Origin: Lachnospiraceae bacterium
Lineage (GTDB): Bacteria > Bacillota > Clostridia > Lachnospirales > Lachnospiraceae
Direction: 5' to 3'
Length of the DNA: 37,434 nucleotides
Assembly (NCBI GenBank): GCA_900769115.1
Contig: CAAGFJ010000095.1
Location: 1-37,434 of the forward strand
Position numbers and translations under genes: made by a program. Positions 31,879 through 37,434 of this stretch are shown in pieces. Every line of letters starts with the position of its first letter. The first letter of the stretch is position 1. Under the pieces are notes generated by a model. It was not told where the DNA came from. It ran no database searches and was given only the letters and a program-made list of their open reading frames with translations.

Positions 31879-33538
31879 TTATATTACCCTTACCAAAACA
31901 TTTATCGCTTCGATCCGCATGAGCCAGCCACAGGACAAACGCCGAAAGATCATGATTCTGGTTCTTTCCCTGTTTGCTGTGTTTGGTGTACTCCTGCCTG
32001 TCGCATTGGGCGTTGGTCTGTTAGTCAAACTTATGACAGAGACATTGCTTCCAATTGGCTGTCAGGCGCTTGGCATTCAGTTAATGTTCCATGTGATCTG
32101 TTTGTTTACAGTAATCTTTGGCATCAATGTAATATTCAATGAATTCTATTTTTCCAATGATATTGAATACTTATTGCCATGGCCATTACATGCTTATCAG
32201 ATTGTTGCCTCCAAGTTCACGACAGCTTTTTACAGTGAGAACATCATGCAGTTCCTTCTGGTGCTTTCCTGCATTGTTGGATATGGCATTGGATCGAAGA
32301 TGGGAATCCTGAACTGGCTTCTCTCCATTATTGGAATTATTACATTACCAATCCTGCCACTTACCTACTGTGCCATCCTCAGTATGCTACTCATGGCATT
32401 TACCCATGTGATCCACAACAAGGACCGCATCCAGAGGATATCCGTAGCACTAATCTTCGCCTTAGTCATTGCTCTGGTGGCTTCGATTGGCTTTCTTCAA
32501 AATATGGATATTGATAACTATATTGAAACTTTGGCAAGCGGTGACCAGAGCTTTTTCAAAGCAATGAATCTTATATTTCCTAATGTTCCTCTCTTTGTTA
32601 AAACTTTCAGTGAAGGAAGTCTGATCGCACTACTTGAATACCTTGGTATTCATGTTATTGCAATCAGTATTCTGTTAGGTCTTTCCGAAATTCTGTACTT
32701 CCGTGGTGTGATCGGTCTGACCTCTGCCGGCAATAAGAACCATAAGCAATCACTTGATCAATTGTTACATACATGCAAGCAAAAAAGCCCCGCTTATTCC
32801 TATTTTCTCAAGGAAGTACGTATGCTGGTCCGAACCCCTGTATTCTTCACGAACTGCATTGCCATTAATTTTTTATGGCCAATCTTTATCTATGCCATGG
32901 TTAAGATCATGCACTATAATATTACATTAGACCTGTTAAGAAACCAATATGCAGAACGCAATCTCCGGATTCAGCTTTTCTTCCTGTTGGGAATCGTTGG
33001 TATCTCCGTTATTGTTGCCGCTTTGAACAGCTTAAGCTCGAATGCCATCTCACGTGAGGGAAAACATTTCTCCTTCATGAAATATATTCCGGTTTCCTAC
33101 GAAACCCAGTGGAATGTCAAGACCTTTGTCGGAATCCTGTTTCCTGCAATCGGTGTACTCATCTACTTCATTCCGGCTTGTATTCTTATTCAGGTTCCGG
33201 TTGTACATATTATAATGTTCACACTATTAAGTCTCATGTCAATTACCTTTGTAGCAAGCATGGGAATCTATATCGATTCCATACAGCCTAAGCTGATCTG
33301 GGATGATGAAATGAGCGCATTACGTGAGAATTATAACACCTTTTTCTCCATGGCGATTGCGATTGCTTTCACTGCTATTGTATGTGTCGGTGGCTTCTTC
33401 TTATTTTGTAATACACATATTACCATTGGTGTCACAGCACTGATCTTAATTGCAATCTTAGCAGCCGCCAATCTGATTGTCTTATATCTGACCAATCGCT
33501 CTGGTGTTCATAACATAGAAGAACAGGAGGAAGCTTAA
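31871..33538 (+). CDS. ABC exporter permease, large multi-pass
   Basis: 555 residues with about ten to twelve hydrophobic segments in two groups. It has a basic cytosolic start (TKTFIASIRMSQPQDKRRK) and a central cytosolic loop (NKNHKQSLDQLLHTCKQK). This is the 'putative ABC transporter permease subunit' layout found beside single ATPases in Firmicutes, roughly twice the size of an ABC-2 half-permease and thus probably an internal pair. It has no ribosome site of its own and depends on coupling with the ATPase. Its TAA overlaps the stop of the convergent DUF2156 gene. Confidence 0.85.
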   Translation: MNSYITLTKTFIASIRMSQPQDKRRKIMILVLSLFAVFGVLLPVALGVGLLVKLMTETLLPIGCQALGIQLMFHVICLFTVIFGINVIFNEFYFSNDIEYLLPWPLHAYQIVASKFTTAFYSENIMQFLLVLSCIVGYGIGSKMGILNWLLSIIGIITLPILPLTYCAILSMLLMAFTHVIHNKDRIQRISVALIFALVIALVASIGFLQNMDIDNYIETLASGDQSFFKAMNLIFPNVPLFVKTFSEGSLIALLEYLGIHVIAISILLGLSEILYFRGVIGLTSAGNKNHKQSLDQLLHTCKQKSPAYSYFLKEVRMLVRTPVFFTNCIAINFLWPIFIYAMVKIMHYNITLDLLRNQYAERNLRIQLFFLLGIVGISVIVAALNSLSSNAISREGKHFSFMKYIPVSYETQWNVKTFVGILFPAIGVLIYFIPACILIQVPVVHIIMFTLLSLMSITFVASMGIYIDSIQPKLIWDDEMSALRENYNTFFSMAIAIAFTAIVCVGGFFLFCNTHITIGVTALILIAILAAANLIVLYLTNRSGVHNIEEQEEA

Positions 33539-33551
33539 GCCTCCTCCTGTT
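33522..33551. terminator. Bidirectional terminator holding both stop codons in its loop
   Basis: AACAGGAGGA (33522-33531) pairs with TCCTCCTGTT (33542-33551). The stop of the plus-strand permease (33536-33538) and the stop of the minus-strand gene (33535-33537) overlap in the loop as TTAA. The stem therefore encodes the last residues of each protein (EEQEEA and KQEEA). Confidence 0.8.
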
Positions 33552-34452
33552 TCTCTATTACACATCCTTTTTCTAATAAGATCTCCGGGCGATAGGAAAG
33601 CTTGGCTTTGCGCAATCCCTCTTCTCCAAGATCTTCCTCCCGGTTCACATACTGATATGCTTTCAATTCATGACGCACAAATTCCCGGTTAATGATTGGA
33701 TATGCTCCCTGGATATCCGCATATGCTTTCTCGAAATGAACCACAAACGTATCATCCGTCAGACGTTCTCCTAATGTGATCGCAACAATCTTACCATTCG
33801 CCCGGATTGCTCCACCGATCATACCCAATTGCTTCCGGTGCCGGATTGCATATACTACTAACCTGGACTCATCAATCTTATCATATTCAATCTGATCTTC
33901 TTCTCCCATGCAATTGACCATACACCAATGCATCGCCATGCCTGCACATTCCTGTTCATTTGCATCCGTAATTGCTTCATACTTCCAGTCCGGATACCTC
34001 TCCTCAAAGCGATGAATATGATTCCGCTTGCCATGTAATTTACTACCTGCCAATGTTGCCAGCCTCTCCTGCAAATATATATAATCACAATAATCCCTAT
34101 CGGTCCGTATCTGATATTTGCCGGGATACCATTCCTCTATCATGTCAAATTCCTGCTTCATCACACAGTGCATCCGAAATGGCTGTTCCTGTTCCTTCGC
34201 AAATTGATTCAATTGATCAAACACTTCTTTTGCCCGACCAGAATCCTGTAAATCGCAGGAATACGAATAAATGCCATCTTCTCCTAAGGACCGGAAGATC
34301 AGTGTCTCTTTCCAAAATGTAATCTCCGTCTTATAATATCGCGCCCAAAGCACTACATTCGCCGGTGACATCTCACAACACATCTTAGTATTATTCTTCA
34401 TACTTTCCTTAATCTTATCTATATCCTCTATTGTTGGAACATAAAATCTCAT
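33535..34452 (-). CDS. DUF2156 / GNAT-fold protein
   Basis: 305 residues. The middle and C-terminal part resemble the DUF2156 domain, a double GNAT fold also found in the catalytic half of MprF-type lysyl-phosphatidylglycerol synthases: LHGKRNHIHRFEERYPDWKY, MIGGAIRANGKIVAITLGER, FVVHFEKAYADIQGAYPIIN, then a C-terminal REEDLGEEGLRKAKLSYRPE. There is no membrane flippase domain, so it is a soluble member. Acyl or aminoacyl transfer is likely; the substrate is not known. AAGGTG precedes the ATG at a spacing of about 10 nt. It is convergent with the ABC permease. Confidence 0.83.
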   Translation of the reverse strand: MRFYVPTIEDIDKIKESMKNNTKMCCEMSPANVVLWARYYKTEITFWKETLIFRSLGEDGIYSYSCDLQDSGRAKEVFDQLNQFAKEQEQPFRMHCVMKQEFDMIEEWYPGKYQIRTDRDYCDYIYLQERLATLAGSKLHGKRNHIHRFEERYPDWKYEAITDANEQECAGMAMHWCMVNCMGEEDQIEYDKIDESRLVVYAIRHRKQLGMIGGAIRANGKIVAITLGERLTDDTFVVHFEKAYADIQGAYPIINREFVRHELKAYQYVNREEDLGEEGLRKAKLSYRPEILLEKGCVIEKQEEA

Positions 34453-34546
34453 ATATTATCTACACCTTCTTACATTGCTTAATCTTATCTGGTTCCCGTT
34501 CTTTTACACGACACATCCATTGTTACTTCTATACATATGCATAGGA

Positions 34547-34574
34547 AAAGGGAATGTCTCACAACACTCCCCTT
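34547..34574 (-). terminator. Terminator of the gene at 34600-35451
   Basis: On the minus strand an 11-bp stem (34574-34564 with 34557-34547, with G-U wobbles) has loop TGTGAG and is followed by TTCC. It ends the single-gene transcript from 35451 and lies about 95 nt before the DUF2156 start. Confidence 0.6.
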
Positions 34575-34599
34575 CTATTCTTCCTTATTCCTACATATT

Positions 34600-35451
34600 C
34601 TATTCCGGATCCTCTAATAACACATCCACATCATTGTATCCATAATCCATCAGTGCCTTACGGATCTTATGCTTTGTATCTTCATTGGCATTGATACTAA
34701 CCTTCTCGTATAATTCAAATACATATCCAACCCACTTCTCGTATATCTTATTACGAACATCCGCATTCGAAGTCATTGCTCTTGCCTTGCGTTCCTCTTC
34801 TACTGACTTCTGCTTTCTTGGAAGAATCGGCTCTTCTGCTTCACGCTCCGCTTCCTTCTCTGCTTCCACTGCGGCAATCACATTCTCTACGCCATCCGAC
34901 AAGGTACCTGTAATATCTACAATACCCGGATCGTTCTTACCCAGATTCTTAGCCGCATTCACTACATCATTCTTCGGCATAGAAAAGAAATCATTCATCA
35001 CGCCTTCCACCTGAATGACCGGTGTCTCTTCCTTTTCTTCCTCTGAATCATCCTCATACATCTCTTTTTCTAACTCTTCTAAGAAAGATAAGTCCACATT
35101 ACGCAGATGATTCTTACCGTATGCAATCTCTTCTAATTCATCCGTCCGTACAATTCCACAATCATACATCTCTAATAACAATTCATGCACACCCTGATCG
35201 ACGCCAATGAAATAATGGTAATACTTCTCAAAGTCCTCGCCTTCTTTGCAATCTTCCACTTCTCTCAAGTTATACCAGTAATCCTTCGTACAATCAATCG
35301 TTCGTTTCTTGATCTCATTCCCTTTTGCACGAAGTTCCTGAATTCTGCGCACCTTCTTCTGTCTCTTACCAAAGAAATGCAGCTTCAACGTCCAGATGAT
35401 CAAATAGATCAAAAATACAACTAATATTCCAAATATAATATATGCCAACAT
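34600..35451 (-). CDS. Single-pass membrane protein with acidic cytosolic domain, unknown function
   Basis: 283 residues. One N-terminal helix (about 1-23, LAYIIFGILVVFLIYLII) is followed by a basic stretch (KRQKKVRRIQELRAKG), a Tyr- and Asp/Glu-rich globular part (about 60-135, DYWYNLREVEDCKEGEDF, YDCGIVRTDELEEIAYG) and a Glu/Ala/Lys-rich likely coiled stretch (about 195-235). The C-terminal region (VFELYEKVSINANEDTKHK, MDYGYNDVDVLLEDPE) completes it. No family is recognised. The frame is open to 35547, but the ATG at 35451 has AGGAAG 9 nt upstream and starts the membrane helix. Probably N-out, C-in. Confidence 0.75.
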   Translation of the reverse strand: MLAYIIFGILVVFLIYLIIWTLKLHFFGKRQKKVRRIQELRAKGNEIKKRTIDCTKDYWYNLREVEDCKEGEDFEKYYHYFIGVDQGVHELLLEMYDCGIVRTDELEEIAYGKNHLRNVDLSFLEELEKEMYEDDSEEEKEETPVIQVEGVMNDFFSMPKNDVVNAAKNLGKNDPGIVDITGTLSDGVENVIAAVEAEKEAEREAEEPILPRKQKSVEEERKARAMTSNADVRNKIYEKWVGYVFELYEKVSINANEDTKHKIRKALMDYGYNDVDVLLEDPE

Positions 35452-35545
35452 ATGTTTATCTTCCTTTTCTCTATTCCGCATTAACGCATAATCTGTATTA
35501 TACATGTTTTGCTTATAATTTTCAACCGAGAAATGCATGCAAAGC

Positions 35546-35581
35546 AAAGGAGTCCGTCCTCCGAAAAGAACGAACTCCTTT
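35546..35581 (-). other. Stable hairpin in the leader of the 35451 gene
   Basis: On the minus strand a 14-bp stem (35581-35568 with 35559-35546) pairs fully with two G-U wobbles that are A-C mismatches on the plus strand. It therefore folds as minus-strand RNA, about 95 nt upstream of the ATG at 35451. It is followed only by TTTGCTTT, so it is a weak terminator at best; attenuation or mRNA protection is possible. Confidence 0.45.
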
Positions 35582-35613
35582 ATGAAAATCGAGATCTATA
35601 AGCCGCCCACATA

Positions 35614-35639
35614 ATAAAGATTCAACTGATAATCTTTAT
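35614..35639. other. AT-rich inverted repeat in divergent region
   Basis: ATAAAGATT (35614-35622) and AATCTTTAT (35631-35639) form a perfect 9-bp inverted repeat with an 8-nt spacer, between the gene starting at 35451 (minus) and the Spo0A-like gene (plus). It could be a regulator site or a hairpin; nothing in the sequence decides. Confidence 0.35.
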
Positions 35640-35721
35640 CTCCCTCTTATAGTAGTTTTATTATACCTGCAGAATATATCGCATAACCATTAGATTATGT
35701 TGGTGATTTTCGTATTTTTTG

Positions 35722-35750
35722 TTGGTTTTCGTTTGTTTTTGTTGTATAAT
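35722..35750 (+). promoter_or_regulatory. Promoter of the Spo0A-like regulator with upstream direct repeats
   Basis: TATAAT (35745-35750) is a perfect -10, and TTGGTT (35722-35727) lies 17 nt upstream as a weak -35. The T/G-rich DNA here repeats GTTGGT-(N2)-TTTTCGT: copies start at 35699 and 35721, 22 bp apart (two helix turns), and overlap the -35. A weak -35 with repeats over it is typical of promoters that need an activator. Confidence 0.6.
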
Positions 35751-35773
35751 GTGATTTATAGGAGGGTTATACC

Positions 35774-36562
35774 ATGAACCACATGTTAGATATTATGATT
35801 ATCGAAGACGATACGACTGCATGTAAGCGTTTTACAGAATATATAGAACAATATGACGACTTATCAATTACAACAATCACAAACAATTCCTACCGCGCCA
35901 TCGAATTATTACAGGAACAGCTTCCAGAAGCCATTATTCTGGATCTGGAATTAAATGAAGGGAAAGGCAACGGCCTTCTATTTCTTCAGGAGATGAAACG
36001 TAAATCTCTTCCATTTAAGCCTTATATTCTGGTTACCACTAACAATTCAAGTGCCGTTACCCACGATTATGTACGGCAGCTTGGGGCTGATTTCATTATG
36101 TCCAAACATCAGGAAGATTATAGTGAGCACTCTGCCCTTGATTTCTTGCAGATGATGCGGGAGATTATTCTGAGCCAGCATATCAGAACAGCAGAGGAAT
36201 CTCTTCCACATGAGACAAACATACAGAAAGAAAAACGATTAAAACGAATGGTGAATATTGAACTCGACCGAATCGGTATTAGTCCCAAAATGATTGGATA
36301 CACCTATCTGACAGAAGCTATTCTTCTCGTTCTAGACGGACAGAACAATAATCTATGCACTACCATCGGACTCCAGCATGCCAAGACAGATTCCAGTATT
36401 GAACGTGCCATGCAGAATGCCATCAAATCAGCATGGCGTAATACAGATATTGATGATCTGTTACAGAATTACACGGCCAGGATCAATCCCGACCGTGGTG
36501 TTCCTACTCTTACGGAATTCATCTATTATTATGCAAATAAGATCGAGAATTCCCTTGCGTAG
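35774..36562 (+). CDS. Response regulator with receiver and Spo0A-type DNA-binding domain
   Basis: 262 residues. The receiver domain (about 5-130) has the acidic pocket EDD (11-13), phospho-acceptor D57 (IILDLELNEG), T88/T89 (VTTNN) and K111 (MSKHQ), so it can be phosphorylated. The C-terminal domain (about 155-257) matches the Spo0A effector: DRIGISPKMIGYTYLTEAI, then TDSSIERAMQNAIKSAWRN, the recognition-helix region, and TLTEFIYYYANKIE. It differs enough from Spo0A in the linker that it looks like a paralogue rather than Spo0A itself, and no spoIVB lies upstream as is usual for true spo0A. AGGAGGG lies 7 nt before the ATG. It precedes a sensor-like membrane gene. Confidence 0.88.
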   Translation: MNHMLDIMIIEDDTTACKRFTEYIEQYDDLSITTITNNSYRAIELLQEQLPEAIILDLELNEGKGNGLLFLQEMKRKSLPFKPYILVTTNNSSAVTHDYVRQLGADFIMSKHQEDYSEHSALDFLQMMREIILSQHIRTAEESLPHETNIQKEKRLKRMVNIELDRIGISPKMIGYTYLTEAILLVLDGQNNNLCTTIGLQHAKTDSSIERAMQNAIKSAWRNTDIDDLLQNYTARINPDRGVPTLTEFIYYYANKIENSLA

Positions 36563-36571
36563 CCTATTCTA

Positions 36572-36653
36572 CTTACCGGTAAGCAAGCGACGTATTGTTT
36601 CCCAAATATCATTCCACATATGTCCCACCACCTTTTTGTTTGATACAAAAAGG
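36572..36653. promoter_or_regulatory. Palindrome and hairpin between regulator and sensor genes
   Basis: The 166-nt gap after the Spo0A-like gene holds CTTACCGGTAAG, a perfect 12-bp palindrome at 36572-36583. It also holds a 9-bp hairpin, CCTTTTTGT/ACAAAAAGG, at 36631-36653 with loop TTGAT. Neither is followed by a T-run, so they are not typical terminators. A regulator site and a processing hairpin are possible. Confidence 0.35.
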
Positions 36654-36728
36654 TTACCGAACTATGAGGAAAATAACCGTTAGATTGTTGTATTCACTTT
36701 TCGTTATATTTTATTTGAAGGAGATATT

Positions 36729-37325
36729 ATGACTATATATATCAAAGATCTTGGAATCATCATTGGCAGTATATTCTTTTTTATCCGTTTACTCCATCTA
36801 CCATTTACAAAAAGAAATGCTATTGGATATTCTGCTTTTGCAGTAACTCTCATGGCTATCATTCCATACTTGGATAACCATTATCCGCAATTTATCCTTG
36901 CTACTCTGCCAATCGTATCTTTACTGTTAACCGTCTGTATTCAGACAGATTATGACATCGTGCTCAATACCACAGTCATCTCCTTTGCACTGAGTTATAT
37001 CTTCTTCATGGCAGCTGCCCTGATAGTTGCCCTAATCCATATATGCATTATGAAAGGGAATCTTTCCCGCACATTTTTGCAGCTTGCAACATTGATCGTG
37101 CAATGGTGTCTTATGCCAATACCGTTTTTATTTGCAAGAACCAGAAAAGGCATGCCATTTCTGCGCAACAAGACATATTCTTTTCCCTGTATGATCCTAA
37201 GCCTGGCTATCGTCATATGCAGTATGTTCCTGAATGATTCCCCTCATCTGATTTTCATCCAGCTCAGTTACCTTGCTCTACTACCAATCATTCTTCTGAT
37301 CTATTACTATTGGCGACTTAAATGA
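36729..37325 (+). CDS. Six-helix membrane protein like the sensor half of AgrC/GHKL kinases
   Basis: 198 residues, nearly all membrane-embedded, with about six helices between residues 5 and 195. It resembles the N-terminal sensor part of AgrC-type GHKL histidine kinases of Lachnospiraceae, including RLLHLPFTKRN near the start and the GMPFLRNKTYSF loop before the last helices. In those proteins a dimerisation and GHKL ATPase domain follows. Here a TGA ends the protein at YYYWRLK and none of the three frames after it continues with kinase sequence. So it is a stand-alone sensor, a truncated kinase or half of a split system. GAAGGAG lies 6 nt before the ATG. Confidence 0.75.
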   Translation: MTIYIKDLGIIIGSIFFFIRLLHLPFTKRNAIGYSAFAVTLMAIIPYLDNHYPQFILATLPIVSLLLTVCIQTDYDIVLNTTVISFALSYIFFMAAALIVALIHICIMKGNLSRTFLQLATLIVQWCLMPIPFLFARTRKGMPFLRNKTYSFPCMILSLAIVICSMFLNDSPHLIFIQLSYLALLPIILLIYYYWRLK

Positions 37326-37330
37326 AAATG

Positions 37331-37417
37331 TAAATTCCAGTTACGGACTATCCTAGAAAATCTGCGGGATTAAATTCCATTTTATACCTTAACAAGTTTA
37401 TATTTTTGCCTTATAAT
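37331..37417 (+). promoter_or_regulatory. Near-consensus promoter pointing out of the window, with direct repeats
   Basis: TTAACA (37389-37394) and a perfect TATAAT (37412-37417) are 17 nt apart, the best promoter in the window. Upstream, TAAATTCCA occurs twice (37331-37339 and 37371-37379), 40 bp apart, the second copy 9 bp before the -35. The region is noncoding. The gene it drives lies beyond the right edge. Confidence 0.65.
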
Positions 37418-37434
37418 AAATCCATAAGCACCCA

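Noticed and set aside
37326..37377. Kinase domain continued by frameshift after the sensor gene
   Set aside because: All three frames after the TGA were read; none shows H-box or GHKL residues and stops follow quickly.

Overview
The window looks like chromosome of a low-to-mid-GC Firmicute of class Clostridia, most likely family Lachnospiraceae. Signs are strong AGGAGG-type ribosome sites, a P-motif F-type ATP synthase operon, a Spo0A-type response regulator next to a sensor protein of the AgrC/GHKL type, Csp-like subtilase and NlpC/P60 wall proteins, and a 'chorion-class' high-cysteine small protein. The assignment is by family resemblance only. I saw no tRNA, rRNA or CRISPR array.

Layout. 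(1) 1-105: the outgoing end of an IS3-family (IS150-group) insertion sequence, 14 bp from the stop of a LacI-type regulator gene (120-1193, minus). (2) 1393-7929, minus: a seven-gene ATP synthase operon, atpB-E-F-[delta-alpha fusion]-G-D-C, followed by a string of RNA hairpins and a terminator. The delta subunit is fused in frame to alpha, with a possible internal start at the junction. A LysR regulator (8046-8951, plus) diverges from it over a 17-bp palindrome. (3) 9013-10113, minus: a membrane diguanylate cyclase. (4) 10222-22668, minus: eight tightly packed genes in transcription order: small membrane protein, large exported protein, ABC ATPase, ABC-2 permease, membrane/coiled-coil protein, MoxR ATPase, DUF58 protein and a 1453-residue membrane protein with three VWA domains. 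This is the best candidate for an uncharacterised system: a Gld-like ABC transporter built into a MoxR/DUF58/VWA module. (5) 22799-31109: envelope and possible spore functions: a cytosolic Csp-like subtilase, two exported NlpC/P60-type proteins, a three-S1-domain protein, a 79-residue Cys-rich duplicated protein with a sigma-K-like promoter, a stand-alone carboxyltransferase and a leaderless lytic transglycosylase. (6) 31156-33538: a two-gene ABC exporter, convergent with a DUF2156 protein; both stop codons lie in the loop of a shared terminator hairpin. (7) 34600-37434: an unknown single-pass membrane protein, then a receiver/Spo0A-DNA-binding regulator followed by a membrane sensor-like protein with no kinase domain. 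A near-consensus promoter points out of the right edge.

How the parts fit. The LysR and LacI genes flank the ATP synthase operon and each has a palindrome that could tie it to nearby promoters. The eight-gene MoxR cluster is compact, with 8-bp overlaps or 0-19 nt gaps between most genes, so its products probably act together at the membrane. The right end looks like a cell-cell or stress signalling locus feeding a Spo0A-type DNA-binding output. Functional statements rest on visible motifs and on what is known of the families; no database search was possible.
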